DNA of 64,000 nt from Youngiibacter multivorans (GCF_017873395.1 NZ_JAGGKC010000018.1:1-64000); one strand, 5' to 3'. Positions 45,713 through 55,059 are shown, counted from the stretch's first letter. Notes: generated by a model not told the origin, from the sequence alone. Translations and numbers: made by a program.

Positions 45713-46141
45713 ATGGACTTCGAAGCTCTGCTCAGCAGGATCTTCACTCTTATATTCATTGCAATAATATACTACATCATATTCAAGGCCCTTATTCTGA
45801 TGGGAAAGGACATGAAGAAGAGGACGACCGGAGAAGAAGAGTATTCAGTGCTCGTAGTCGTGGATAGCGGCGAGAACAGGAACCTGAGGAAAGGGGCGGA
45901 GATACCTCTCAGAGGGGAAGTGACCTTCGGCCGGAAGAATGACAACACAGTTGTTCTCAGCGATCCGTATGTTTCCAGCCACCACATGAGATTCTTCAGG
46001 AATGAGGGGAGATACGTCGTGGAGGACATGGGTTCGACCAACGGGACGCTTCTCAATGGGGAAAAGCTCAAGATGAAGACCTATCTCAAGGACGGCGATG
46101 TCATAAGCATCGGCGGACTCTCACTGAAGACAAGCCTTTGA
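45713..46141 (+). CDS. membrane-anchored FHA-domain protein
   Basis: A 142-residue protein with one N-terminal membrane helix (TLIFIAIIYYIIFKALILMG) and a cytoplasmic FHA domain showing the phosphothreonine-binding FGRKNDNTVVL, SSHHMRF and GSTNGTLLNG. FHA domains bind phosphorylated threonines, so it may link Ser/Thr kinase signalling to wall synthesis, as in actinobacterial FhaB-RodA-PbpA clusters. The next gene starts 14 bases after its stop. Confidence 0.92.
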   Translation: MDFEALLSRIFTLIFIAIIYYIIFKALILMGKDMKKRTTGEEEYSVLVVVDSGENRNLRKGAEIPLRGEVTFGRKNDNTVVLSDPYVSSHHMRFFRNEGRYVVEDMGSTNGTLLNGEKLKMKTYLKDGDVISIGGLSLKTSL

Positions 46142-46155
46142 AGGGAGGTATCAGT

Positions 46156-47346
46156 TTGAATACAAAAGTGAAGCTGCTGCTTCCGACATTTGCCCTTACG
46201 ATGGCGCTTTTCGCCAACATCGCCTTTCTGGGAGACCCGTTTGATGTGGGAGCCCTTATAATGGGCGGTGTTATGTGCGTGCTAATAGGCTATGCCCATA
46301 TAGTGGTCAATAAGTTCTTTTCACATGGCGACAAGTTCATTGTGTCAATAGCATCGATATTGCCGGTTATCGGTATTGCAGTAATCTACAGGCTGGACCC
46401 GTCAACCGCAATCAGGCAGGTCCTGTGGTTCATAATCGGGATAAGCGCCTATATGGCCCTTGTTATCATCCTGCCGGACCTGAAGAGGTTCGCAAGCCTG
46501 AAATATGTGTATATGGTGCTCACTCTTGTGTTCATGGCCATGGCGACATTCATCGGAAAGGAGCTGTACGGGGCGAAAAACTGGGTTGACCTGGGATTCG
46601 TTTCTTTCCAGCCCTCTGAATTCGGTAAGATATTCTTTGTCTTCTATCTGGCTTCAAGCCTGAAGAACTACACTGACCTGAAGTCTCTTGTTGAGCCGGG
46701 TGTGGTAGTCGTGGTGTCTCTTGGCTTCATGATACTGCAGAAGGACCTGGGATCAGCCATGATCTTTTCGTTCATCGCGATTTCCATGCTCTATGTGGCA
46801 ACCTCAAGGCTCAAGTATCTGTTTGGCGCTCTGGGTGCGGGTGCACTGGGGGCTGTGGCAAGCTGGGCGATCTTTTCGCACATCCAGAAAAGGGTGATGA
46901 TATGGAGGGACCCATGGTCCTATGCCGCCAATGAGAGCTACCAGATCGTGCAGGGACTTTACGCAATATCATCAGGAGGTCTTTTTGGATCAGGACTTTA
47001 CCAGGGATTCCCTGGATACATACCTGTAAACAAATCCGACTATATATTCGCGGTTATTGTCGAGGAGCTTGGGGTAGTGTTCGCCCTTGGGATAATGGTC
47101 CTTTATTTCATCCTGTTCTTCAGGAGCATAAGGGCTGCCCTTTCGGCGACTTCACCGTTCACGACTCTTCTTGCAGTAGGCTTTTCCGTGATGATCGCCA
47201 TGCAGGTGATCGTAATCATCGGAGGCGTGTACAATATGATCCCGCTTACAGGGATAACCCTGCCGCTTGTAAGCTATGGCGGAACGTCCATGCTGACTGT
47301 ATTCTTCTGTCTGGGCATCGTCCAGAAGATATCCGAGGAGGTTTGA
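46156..47346 (+). CDS. FtsW/RodA/SpoVE-family lipid II polymerase
   Basis: SEDS-family membrane glycosyltransferase that polymerises lipid II with a class B penicillin-binding protein. The 396-residue protein has about ten membrane spans, and GAKNWVDLGFVSFQPSEFGKI and GITLPLVSYGGTSM are family signatures. The TTG at 46156 is seven bases after GGGAGG and is preferred over a TTG at 46138. FtsW and RodA cannot be told apart from sequence alone; the adjacent PBP suggests a dedicated pair. Confidence 0.9.
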   Translation: MNTKVKLLLPTFALTMALFANIAFLGDPFDVGALIMGGVMCVLIGYAHIVVNKFFSHGDKFIVSIASILPVIGIAVIYRLDPSTAIRQVLWFIIGISAYMALVIILPDLKRFASLKYVYMVLTLVFMAMATFIGKELYGAKNWVDLGFVSFQPSEFGKIFFVFYLASSLKNYTDLKSLVEPGVVVVVSLGFMILQKDLGSAMIFSFIAISMLYVATSRLKYLFGALGAGALGAVASWAIFSHIQKRVMIWRDPWSYAANESYQIVQGLYAISSGGLFGSGLYQGFPGYIPVNKSDYIFAVIVEELGVVFALGIMVLYFILFFRSIRAALSATSPFTTLLAVGFSVMIAMQVIVIIGGVYNMIPLTGITLPLVSYGGTSMLTVFFCLGIVQKISEEV

Positions 47347-47347
47347 A

Positions 47348-48826
47348 ATGGGAGATGATACGAGGATAAGGGTCCTCAACAGGAACATAAGGCTTCTCTC
47401 ATATACACTTCTTGCGCTGTTCCTTGGAGTGATGTCATACATGATATACTTCCAGGTATTCATGGCTGAGGAGATCGAGGCAAAGCAGGGAAATGTAAGA
47501 TATCTGGCAAAGACCAACAAGGTCCTCAGGGGCAACATATATGACAGGGATGGGAATGTCCTGTCCTTCAGCGAAAGGCAGGAGGATGGAACACAGAAAA
47601 GGGTCTATTCCGGAGGAACACCATTCAGCCATCCTCTCGGCTACGCAAGCGCTCAATATGGTGTCGCTGAGCTTGAGAAGAGGATGCAGGAGCACCTCAC
47701 GAACTACAGCTTCGACCTGACGCTTTCAGCCAAGGATTTCCTTGGGATGCTCAAGAATCCGGATTCTTATGTTGGAGAGGAGAAGTACGGGGACAATGTG
47801 GTGACTACCCTGGACAGCAAGCTCCAGCGTGCGGCATTCGACAGCCTGGGCTCCCAATACGGGGTGGTTGTAGCAATGGACCCGTCCACTGGGGAGATAC
47901 TCGCAATGGTATCGACCCCTACCTACAATCCGTCGAAGATTGACACTGACTACGAATCATACAGGAACGACACCGACGGGGTTATGGTTAATTTTGCAAA
48001 TGTCGGACTTTACCCTCCAGGCTCCTCCTTCAAGGTGGTGACATTAGCATCAGCGCTTCAGAATATGGGGAATGCCCTGGGCAGGACCTTCGAGGACAAG
48101 GGAAAGATAGAATTTGCAGACGGGACGGTTCTTCCGAACCTGAACAACAGGGCATATGGAACAATAGGACTTGAGGAAGCTCTGGTTGTATCTTCCAACG
48201 TTGTTTTCGGAACTGTAGCCATGGAGATAGGGAACGCTGCACTCAGGAAGACTGCGGAGTCATTCGGATTCAACGAGAGGTTTTCCTTCCACGACATCAA
48301 TCTTGAAGCATCAAAGTTCCCTGAGCTTTCCAAGAGCCAGGGGGGAGAAATAGCACAGACGGGAATTGGCCAGGGTGAGGTTCTCGCGTCGCCGCTTCTT
48401 ATGGCTATGATTACTTCAGCCATAGCAAACGACGGGGTAATGATGCAGCCAAGGCTTGTATCAGCAGTAACCTCTCACGACGGCAGCATCAGGGGTGCAT
48501 TCGATGCAAAGGCCCTAAAGACGCCGATATCCAAAGAAGATTCAGACACCATAGCCGCATTCATGAAGGAAGTGGTGGACCAGTCGTCCTCAGCTAACCT
48601 CAAGAACCTTGAAAAGCTCTCAGCAGCAGGGAAGACAGGCTCTGCGCAATACTCAGAGCTGGTATACGAGGAGATTGTTACTGGAGTGCACTCCTGGTTC
48701 ATAGGCTTTGCACCTTACGAGGACCCGAAGATTGCTATTGCAGTAATAGTAAGGGGTGGAGGCTCAGGTGCAGGTGCTGCTGCGGAAGTGGCAGAGGATG
48801 TCATAAGCGCTTACCTTGGAAAATAA
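47348..48826 (+). CDS. class B penicillin-binding protein (transpeptidase)
   Basis: Crosslinks peptidoglycan next to its SEDS partner. 492 residues: one N-terminal membrane helix (about 17-37), a pedestal domain with RGNIYDRDGNVLS, and a transpeptidase domain with the catalytic SxxK (PPGSSFKVV, Ser226), SSN (VVSSNVVFG) and KTGSAQ. The short, PbpA-like length without PASTA repeats fits the actinobacterial and clostridial RodA-PbpA neighbour. One base separates it from the upstream stop. Confidence 0.93.
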   Translation: MGDDTRIRVLNRNIRLLSYTLLALFLGVMSYMIYFQVFMAEEIEAKQGNVRYLAKTNKVLRGNIYDRDGNVLSFSERQEDGTQKRVYSGGTPFSHPLGYASAQYGVAELEKRMQEHLTNYSFDLTLSAKDFLGMLKNPDSYVGEEKYGDNVVTTLDSKLQRAAFDSLGSQYGVVVAMDPSTGEILAMVSTPTYNPSKIDTDYESYRNDTDGVMVNFANVGLYPPGSSFKVVTLASALQNMGNALGRTFEDKGKIEFADGTVLPNLNNRAYGTIGLEEALVVSSNVVFGTVAMEIGNAALRKTAESFGFNERFSFHDINLEASKFPELSKSQGGEIAQTGIGQGEVLASPLLMAMITSAIANDGVMMQPRLVSAVTSHDGSIRGAFDAKALKTPISKEDSDTIAAFMKEVVDQSSSANLKNLEKLSAAGKTGSAQYSELVYEEIVTGVHSWFIGFAPYEDPKIAIAVIVRGGGSGAGAAAEVAEDVISAYLGK

Positions 48827-48842
48827 ACTGGAGGTATCTTGA

Positions 48843-50744
48843 TTGTTCGACCTTGAATATCAGCTGAGCATACTCCCCGATAATCCGGGAGTATACATCA
48901 TGAAGAACTATCTTGGGGAGATAATATATGTTGGAAAGGCCAAAAACCTTAAAAAAAGGGTGAGGTCTTATTTCATCAACTCCAAAAACCAGAATGACAA
49001 GACAAGGATCATGGTATCCAAGATAAAAGAGTTCGAGTTCATAATCACGGATAATGAGATGGAAGCTCTGATCCTGGAGATGAACTTCATCAAGAAGCAC
49101 AGCCCGAGGTACAACGTCAGACTGAAGGACGACAAGCACTATCCCTTCATCAAGATAACGATAAACGAGGACTTTCCAAGGGTCTATATAACAAGGACGT
49201 ATGCAAAGGACGGAAACAAATACTATGGTCCCTACACTGATGCAGGTGCCGTCCATGAGACGCTGGAGGCCATTAAGAAGATATACCCCATAAGGACCTG
49301 CAAGAGGGTCATAACTGTTGAAGGCGAAAGGACGAAGCCCTGCCTCAACTATCATCTCGGACTCTGCAAGGCGCCCTGTGCGGGCTATATCACGAAGGAA
49401 GAGTACTCACTCATGGTGGAGGACATCATGAACCTCCTTGAAGGCAGGGATGTCAAGATCAAAAGGTCACTGAAGGAAGAAATGGAGAAGGCCGCTGAAG
49501 CACTTGAATTTGAACGAGCCGCATTCATACGGGACAAGATATACTCTATAGAGAAGACAATCGAGAAACAGAAGGTATTCTCGAAGAGCGATGAGGACGA
49601 GGACTATATAGGCATCTACAGGGAAGGTGACGATGTATCAGTGCAGGTATTCAGCGTTAGGGACGGAAAGCTAACTGGCCGTGAGCACCACATGATAGAG
49701 GATACTGTCCATGTGGATGATTCGGAGATCCTGGCCGGCTTCATAAAGAGCTATTATGGAGGTACCGCCTTCGTTCCGAAGAAGATATACCTTAAGGCAG
49801 ACCCGGGCGATGAAATCGTGTCCCAATGGCTTAACTTAAGGCGTGGAAGCAAGGTAAGCCTGATTGTCCCTTCGAGGGGAGAGAAGCTGAAGATGCTGAA
49901 TCTTTCTGCAAGCAATGCGAAGATGAGCTTTGAGCAGTTCAGGGACAAGCTTATGAGGGAGAAGGAGGAGAACAGCCTTGCCCTTATGCAGCTGTCATCC
50001 CTGCTAGAATTGGACGACGTTCCCATGAGGATCGAAGCCTTTGACATATCAAACATCCAGGGAGTCGACTCTGTAGGAACCATGGTGGTGTTCGAAGGTG
50101 GAAAGCCCAAGAGCAGCGACTACAGAAGATTCAGGATAAAGACGGTGAAGGGAGCCAACGACTACGATTCCATGCGGGAGATCCTTGTAAGGCGCTTCAG
50201 GAGAGGCCTTGATGAGGTGAGGGAGATCCAGGAGCAGAAGCTCGAGTATGCAGGAGGAAAGTTTTCGGTTTTTCCGGACCTTGTAGTCATGGATGGCGGT
50301 AAGGGTCAGGTAAACATTGCACTTGATGTGCTGAAGTCATTGGACATTGAGCTTCCGGTAATCGGACTGGTCAAGGACCACAGGCACAGGACAAGGGGAG
50401 TAATATATAACGACTGCGAATATTCTATGCTCAGCATGCGTGAGTCACTCATGATGCTGACAAGGATACAGGACGAGGTGCACAGGTTCGCAATAACCTA
50501 TCACAGGACATTGAGGGACAAGAGGACTCTCCATTCCATCCTTGACGATATCCCCAAGATAGGGGAGAAGAGGAGGAAGAACCTGATGATGGCCTTCGGA
50601 TCCATTGAGAACATCAGGAGGGCATCCATCGAGGAGCTGATGAAGACCCCTTCAATAGACAGGGCCGCTGCAGAGAGCATCCATATGTACTTCCACGGCA
50701 GGAACGGAAAAGAAGAATCCGGCAGAGAGACGGATGAGATTTAA
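48843..50744 (+). CDS. uvrC: excinuclease ABC subunit C
   Basis: Dual-incision nuclease of excision repair, 633 residues. It has the GIY-YIG domain (NPGVYIMKN...IIYVGKAKNLKKR), a cysteine group (RTCKR, LGLCKAPCAGYI), a UVR motif around residues 205-240, an RNase H-like second nuclease domain (AFDISNIQG, VVMDGGKGQVN) and a C-terminal helix-hairpin-helix (IPKIGEKRRKNLMMAFGS). The TTG start is eight bases after GGAGG. It is separated from uvrBA by the FHA-ftsW-PBP operon and shows no SOS box of its own. Confidence 0.96.
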   Translation: MFDLEYQLSILPDNPGVYIMKNYLGEIIYVGKAKNLKKRVRSYFINSKNQNDKTRIMVSKIKEFEFIITDNEMEALILEMNFIKKHSPRYNVRLKDDKHYPFIKITINEDFPRVYITRTYAKDGNKYYGPYTDAGAVHETLEAIKKIYPIRTCKRVITVEGERTKPCLNYHLGLCKAPCAGYITKEEYSLMVEDIMNLLEGRDVKIKRSLKEEMEKAAEALEFERAAFIRDKIYSIEKTIEKQKVFSKSDEDEDYIGIYREGDDVSVQVFSVRDGKLTGREHHMIEDTVHVDDSEILAGFIKSYYGGTAFVPKKIYLKADPGDEIVSQWLNLRRGSKVSLIVPSRGEKLKMLNLSASNAKMSFEQFRDKLMREKEENSLALMQLSSLLELDDVPMRIEAFDISNIQGVDSVGTMVVFEGGKPKSSDYRRFRIKTVKGANDYDSMREILVRRFRRGLDEVREIQEQKLEYAGGKFSVFPDLVVMDGGKGQVNIALDVLKSLDIELPVIGLVKDHRHRTRGVIYNDCEYSMLSMRESLMMLTRIQDEVHRFAITYHRTLRDKRTLHSILDDIPKIGEKRRKNLMMAFGSIENIRRASIEELMKTPSIDRAAAESIHMYFHGRNGKEESGRETDEI

Positions 50745-50841
50745 AAGGCGGGTTGTATGGAATAGTGTCAATCCTTAATTATTTTGTCAATAATCAGTCA
50801 ATCCAAAGTGCTATGATAAGGTAAAGATGGAGGCGAATAGG

Positions 50842-51759
50842 ATGAAGACTAAACAGATCCCATTGATTTCTGCAATGATTGCTTCTTTAATTATTTCAGG
50901 TGCCTGTGCCAAGACTCCTGAAGTAAATCCGACAGGCAGTATAAAGCCAACGCAGACAGAGTCAACGACAAGTCCTACGGAAACCAGGCCTTCAGTGACC
51001 GAAACCACTGTTGAGACAAAGAACCTTGACGGTGATACTTTGATGAAGGAAGGAAGCCTCTTCAAGATGGCTGATATAGATGGAGACGGATTTGATGAGA
51101 AGGTAGTCCTTGATCCGGTGAAGACAGGCAGCCCATCGGTTTATACAAGCTTTACGATCAGAGTGGGGGACTCGTCCATCGAAGCACATTACGAGGATTT
51201 CGAACCTGATTTTTCAATCGTCGATATAGATGATTCTGATGAGTTTATGGAGATTGCAGTCAGCTCATACGGACCAAGCAGCGACCTTAATACCGCATTC
51301 TATCATTATGATGGCAAAGACCTGAAATTCATGGGTGAAATACAGGGCTTCTACGGAATGACTGAGTGGGGCGAAGGCGAGCTGAAAATAGATGGTTCAG
51401 GAAAGATCAGGACACTTGTGAAGACATACTTCATCCAGACCTGGTTCCATGAGGAGGAGTATCTGCTAAAAGGTGACCTGTCCTTTGAGAAGGTCGGGAA
51501 AGACCTCTACACCATGAACACCGATGTGGTTCTTCTGGGCGACCTCACTCTCTACAAGGAGCGTGGCGGAGCGGAGCCTGGTATCGCCTTGAAAAAGGGA
51601 GACGAGGTCCTGTTGAAGGATACTGATGACAAGGAGTGGTGCTCAGTCGTCACAAAGAGCGGAGAAACAGGGTGGATTGCAGTGGATGAGGACTACAAGG
51701 TCAGAGGCACTTCGTATTATACATACGATTTGTTTGAAGGTCTGACTATTGCAGACTGA
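50842..51759 (+). CDS. secreted lipoprotein with SH3-like C-terminus, function unknown
   Basis: A 305-residue predicted lipoprotein: basic start MKTKQ, hydrophobic segment, then SGAC as an imperfect lipobox, followed by a Thr/Pro/Glu-rich linker typical of surface lipoproteins. The middle has MADIDGDGFDEKVVL, an FG-GAP/EF-hand-like calcium-type repeat, and SIVDIDDSDEFMEIAV. The last 80 residues (LYKERGG...WCSVVTKSGETGWIAV) resemble a bacterial SH3 fold. The ATG at 50842 follows GGAGG; the frame extends to 50827. I do not recognise a named family. Confidence 0.75.
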   Translation: MKTKQIPLISAMIASLIISGACAKTPEVNPTGSIKPTQTESTTSPTETRPSVTETTVETKNLDGDTLMKEGSLFKMADIDGDGFDEKVVLDPVKTGSPSVYTSFTIRVGDSSIEAHYEDFEPDFSIVDIDDSDEFMEIAVSSYGPSSDLNTAFYHYDGKDLKFMGEIQGFYGMTEWGEGELKIDGSGKIRTLVKTYFIQTWFHEEEYLLKGDLSFEKVGKDLYTMNTDVVLLGDLTLYKERGGAEPGIALKKGDEVLLKDTDDKEWCSVVTKSGETGWIAVDEDYKVRGTSYYTYDLFEGLTIAD

Positions 51760-51808
51760 CAAGTTCTGGGCTAAAATCTTAATTATCCACAGGTTTTAGA
51801 AATATTTG

Positions 51809-51837
51809 TTTATTATTTACCATTGTTTGTGTATAAT
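51809..51837 (+). promoter_or_regulatory. candidate promoter of murB
   Basis: A perfect TATAAT at 51832-51837 about 35 bases before the murB ATG; the best 17-base partner, TTTATT at 51809-51814, matches only half of TTGACA. Confidence 0.4.
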
Positions 51838-51871
51838 TCTAAGTTGTAGTATTTTAATCAGGAGCTGACAA

Positions 51872-52801
51872 ATGAACAATTATCCTTTGGCTTTGAAAAA
51901 GCTGGAAGAAATCCTAGATAAGAATGAAATATTGGTCGATGAGCCTATGAGGAATCACACTTACTTCGAGATAGGCGGGACTGCGGACATCATTGCGATC
52001 CCGAATACCATTGAGAAGCTTATCAGCGTTATTAAGCTGATGAAGGAAGAGGAGGTACCTCTTTTTCTGATTGGCAACGGATCCAACCTTCTCGTAAAGG
52101 ATGGGGGCATCAGAGGCTGCGTACTCAAGACAGAAGCCATAAAAAAGATATCCTGTGACGGCGAAAGGTTAACTGCAGAATGCGGTGCTCTCCTAAAGGA
52201 TATTTCTGATGCGGCACTTGATGCATCTCTTGGCGGCTTCGAATTCGCATGCGGAATACCAGGAACCCTTGGCGGTGCGGTGTTCATGAATGCCGGAGCA
52301 TACGACGGAGAAATGTCGTTTGTCCTTGAAAGCGCAAGGGTCCTTACCAGGGATCTTGAGGTTGTGACCCTTAAGAACGGCGACCTGGAGATGGGATACA
52401 GGACATCTGCAGTGAAGGAGAACGGATATGTTGTCCTTGAAGCAGTTCTGAAGCTTGTGACCGGAGACAGGGAAGCCATAAAGGCAAAGATTGACGACCT
52501 CACTGAGAGAAGGAACGAAAGGCAGCCTCTGGAGTACCCTTCAGCAGGAAGCACCTTCAAGAGACCGCCTGGCTATTATGCAGGCAAGCTTATCCAGGAT
52601 GCCGGACTCAAGGGCTATCAGATAGGTGGAGCTCAGGTCTCCGAGAAGCATTCAGGCTTTGTCATCAATAAGGACCATGCATCTGCCAAGGATGTCATAG
52701 ACCTCATAAACCACATAAAGAAGACAGTGGACTCCAAGTTCGGAGTTGAGCTCAATACCGAGATACTTATAGTCGGAGAAGAGCTGAGGGATATTTCGTA
52801 G
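51872..52801 (+). CDS. murB: UDP-N-acetylenolpyruvoylglucosamine reductase
   Basis: FAD enzyme making UDP-MurNAc for peptidoglycan. 309 residues, with FAD-binding GNGSNLLVKDGG and GIPGTLGGAVFMNAGAYDGE, the catalytic serine in YPSAGSTFKRP, and HSGFVINKDHASAKDV. The length and absence of an insert fit the type II MurB of Gram-positives. Its own terminator follows. Confidence 0.96.
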   Translation: MNNYPLALKKLEEILDKNEILVDEPMRNHTYFEIGGTADIIAIPNTIEKLISVIKLMKEEEVPLFLIGNGSNLLVKDGGIRGCVLKTEAIKKISCDGERLTAECGALLKDISDAALDASLGGFEFACGIPGTLGGAVFMNAGAYDGEMSFVLESARVLTRDLEVVTLKNGDLEMGYRTSAVKENGYVVLEAVLKLVTGDREAIKAKIDDLTERRNERQPLEYPSAGSTFKRPPGYYAGKLIQDAGLKGYQIGGAQVSEKHSGFVINKDHASAKDVIDLINHIKKTVDSKFGVELNTEILIVGEELRDIS

Positions 52802-52808
52802 AATCCAG

Positions 52809-52834
52809 CCGCCATGATTTTCATGGCGGTTTTT
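52809..52834 (+). terminator. intrinsic terminator after murB
   Basis: CCGCCATGA and TCATGGCGG pair around a 3-base loop, followed directly by five Ts (52830-52834). Confidence 0.92.
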
Positions 52835-52896
52835 GATTGCATAAATACAGTTTAGAGGTAGAATATTTGAAAGACACTTAGGTGGTGATTGCTGGT

Positions 52897-53325
52897 ATGA
52901 TAAGGAAAATGGAAGAGGCTGACTACGACGATGCCTTCAGGCTATGGAGTGGAACAAACGGGATGGGGCTTAGGAGCCTTGATGATTCAAGGGAGGGAAT
53001 AGGAAGATTCCTTACAAAGAATCCTGATACTTGTTTCGTTTCTGAAGACCATGAGAAGCTTACTGGCACAATCCTGTGCGGACACGATGGAAGAAGAGGA
53101 TACATATACCATCTGGCTGTTGAAGATGAACACAGGGGAGAAGGTATAGGCAGGGCACTGGTTGAAGCGGCGGAGAATGCGCTGATAAAAGAAGGAATAA
53201 ACAAGTCAGCACTTGTTGTGTTCAGGGCGAATATCTCGGGCAACAGATTCTGGGAGAGAATGGGCTATCTTGAGAGAGAAGACTTGGTATACAGAAACAG
53301 AAGCCTCAAAGAAGACAATGAGTAG
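52897..53325 (+). CDS. GNAT-family N-acetyltransferase
   Basis: A 142-residue acetyltransferase from the ATG at 52897 (RKMEEADYDDAFRLW); a GTG at 52882 is the alternative, and the AGGTGG site lies between the two preferred spacings. YHLAVEDEHRGEGIGRALVEAAE carries the acetyl-CoA loop (RGEGIG) and NRFWERMGYLERE is the C-terminal motif. Substrate unknown. Confidence 0.85.
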   Translation: MIRKMEEADYDDAFRLWSGTNGMGLRSLDDSREGIGRFLTKNPDTCFVSEDHEKLTGTILCGHDGRRGYIYHLAVEDEHRGEGIGRALVEAAENALIKEGINKSALVVFRANISGNRFWERMGYLEREDLVYRNRSLKEDNE

Positions 53326-53380
53326 AGGTTCCCAATAACATGGTAATTATTTTGATGTTGCTTTATGTTTATTTTGCAAT

Positions 53381-53599
53381 GAAATATTAGATTCTCCAGA
53401 TATAGAATTCTGATTCAGGATTGCATAGAATCTTCTAAGAAGTGATAAGAAAGTAACACAGGTAGAACTCTATGCAAAGCTGAATACTACAACTTCCGTT
53501 GTATCAAGGATTGAAAGCGGAAACCAGAATGTGTCGGTCGATATGGTAGAGAAAATTGCTGAAGCATTAGGCAAGACAGTTGAGTTTTTGTTCAAGTGA
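53381..53599 (+). pseudogene. decayed XRE-family helix-turn-helix (HigA-like) gene
   Basis: In one frame, after stops at 53411-53413 (TGA) and 53426-53428 (TAG), there is an open tail of 56 residues with a clear Cro/C1-type helix-turn-helix: KKVTQVELYAKL, TTSVVSRIESGNQNVS, VEKIAEALGK. The frame also reads plausibly before the stops (SPDIEF, FRIA), as in HigA-type antitoxins. No start codon or ribosome site remains and no toxin partner is visible. Best read as a remnant. Confidence 0.7.
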
Positions 53600-53686
53600 A
53601 AAATCATTTGAGTTGCTAATTTATCAGTGTCATATATGATTTGGTCTGCAATTTTATAAATCCAGGTGCGATTATGAATTAAAATC

Positions 53687-53715
53687 TGAACAGGAGCAAT
53701 GATTAATGGTATAAT
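53687..53715 (+). promoter_or_regulatory. promoter of the aminotransferase gene
   Basis: TGGTATAAT extended -10 (TATAAT at 53710-53715) with TGAACA at 53687-53692, spacer 17, about 32 bases before the ATG. Confidence 0.65.
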
Positions 53716-53747
53716 TTTTAGAGAAGTTTTGAAGGATGGTGTAAGTC

Positions 53748-54941
53748 ATGATAGCTAGAGATATGCAGAATTCTATAAAGAACGGGTCGATCATAAGGGC
53801 TATGTTTGAGGAAGGAAAGAAAAGGGCAAAGATATACGGTGCTGAGAACGTATTTGATTTCAGCCTGGGAAATCCTAATGTGGAGCCGCCTGAAGAGATT
53901 AAGCAGGCAATCATTGATATAGTGTCCTCTGAGAAACCGATGAATGTACATGGCTATATGATGAATTCAGGATATGAGGATGTCAGGGAAGACATTGCGA
54001 AGTCTATCAACAGGAAATTCGGTACTGATTTTTCCAGCAGGAACATAATAATGACAGTTGGAGCCGGTGGCGGAGCCAATGTCGTATTCAAGACACTTCT
54101 GAATCCTGACGACGAGGTAATAACCTTTGCTCCTTTCTTTGGTGAATACAGAGGCTATGTTGCAAATTTCGGAGGAAAGCTTGTGGTTGTATCTCCCAAT
54201 ACTGTGGATTTCCAGCCTAATCTGGTTGAATTCAGGGAAAAGATAACAGCAAGGACAAAGGCTGTGATCATAAACTCTCCGAACAATCCAACGGGTGTAG
54301 TATATTCCGAGAAGACAATCATGGAGCTTTCAGAGATATTAAGGGAAAAGCAGAAGGAGTTTGGAACCGACATATATCTGGTTTCTGATGAACCTTACAG
54401 GGAACTGGCCTATGAGGATGTTGAGGTTCCTTATCCGACCAGGTATTTTGAGAACACCATCATCGTATATTCCTTCAGTAAGTCACTTTCGCTTCCGGGC
54501 GAAAGGATTGGATATCTCGTCATACCAAACGAAGTCGCAGATTATGAGGATGTATTCGCAGGAGCAGGAATAGCTACAAGGATACTTGGCTTCGTCAATG
54601 CACCATCTCTGTTCCAGAGGGTTGCAGCAAGGTGCGTCGATCTTGAGGTTGATGTTGAGGTATATAACCGAAACAGGGAGCTTTTCTACAACAGCCTGAA
54701 GTCATATGGATATGAGTGCATAAAGCCTGAAGGGGCGTTCTACATGTTCGTGAAGTCTCCTATAGCTGATGACTCAAGATTTTGCGAAATGGCAAAGGAG
54801 AAGAACATTCTTGTTGTACCTGGCTCATACTTCTCATGCCCGGGGTATTTCAGAATCGCATACTGCGTTGCATACGATACGATAAAGAATGCGCTTCCTG
54901 GATTCAAGGCTCTTATAGATGAATTGGGTAATCAGAAATAA
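53748..54941 (+). CDS. PLP-dependent class I/II aminotransferase
   Basis: A 397-residue fold-type I aminotransferase. The PLP lysine is Lys245 in YSFSKSLSLPGERIG; SPNNPTG (Asn180), SDEPYRE (Asp214, Tyr217) and the C-terminal FRIAYC arginine region are conserved. It resembles aspartate/aromatic aminotransferases; the amino acid substrate cannot be assigned. Monocistronic, between the HTH remnant and the tryptophan T-box. Confidence 0.9.
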   Translation: MIARDMQNSIKNGSIIRAMFEEGKKRAKIYGAENVFDFSLGNPNVEPPEEIKQAIIDIVSSEKPMNVHGYMMNSGYEDVREDIAKSINRKFGTDFSSRNIIMTVGAGGGANVVFKTLLNPDDEVITFAPFFGEYRGYVANFGGKLVVVSPNTVDFQPNLVEFREKITARTKAVIINSPNNPTGVVYSEKTIMELSEILREKQKEFGTDIYLVSDEPYRELAYEDVEVPYPTRYFENTIIVYSFSKSLSLPGERIGYLVIPNEVADYEDVFAGAGIATRILGFVNAPSLFQRVAARCVDLEVDVEVYNRNRELFYNSLKSYGYECIKPEGAFYMFVKSPIADDSRFCEMAKEKNILVVPGSYFSCPGYFRIAYCVAYDTIKNALPGFKALIDELGNQK

Positions 54942-54967
54942 AAAGGGCTGAAGGCATGTTAATGGCT

Positions 54968-55014
54968 TCTCCAAAAAAACGAAAAAATTAGTTCTTGATT
55001 TTTGTTTTTTTGGA
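54968..55014. terminator. AT-rich hairpin overlapping the trpP promoter
   Basis: CTCCAAAAAAAC (54968-54979) and GTTTTTTTGGAG (55003-55014) are exact complements around a 23-base AT-rich loop that can extend the stem. It could end aminotransferase transcription, but the next promoter's -35 lies in its loop, so a regulatory role is also possible. A smaller imperfect hairpin precedes it (54949-54969). Confidence 0.4.
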
Positions 55015-55022
55015 GCATATAA
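54994..55022 (+). promoter_or_regulatory. promoter of the T-box-trpP unit
   Basis: TTGATT at 54994-54999 and TATAAT at 55017-55022, spacer 17, about 40 bases before the T-box stem I. Confidence 0.65.
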
Positions 55023-55059
55023 TAAAGAAAATTGTGAATAAAAATTCGTTAATCTGGAA

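Noticed and set aside
51783..51791. A perfect DnaA box, TTATCCACA, upstream of murB
   Set aside because: Single copy; about two such 9-mers are expected by chance in a 64 kb window, and there is no cluster or AT-rich unwinding region.
53411..53428. In-frame TGA in the HTH remnant as a possible second selenocysteine codon
   Set aside because: A TAG stop follows five codons later, HTH proteins have no conserved cysteine there, and no SECIS-like hairpin is seen.
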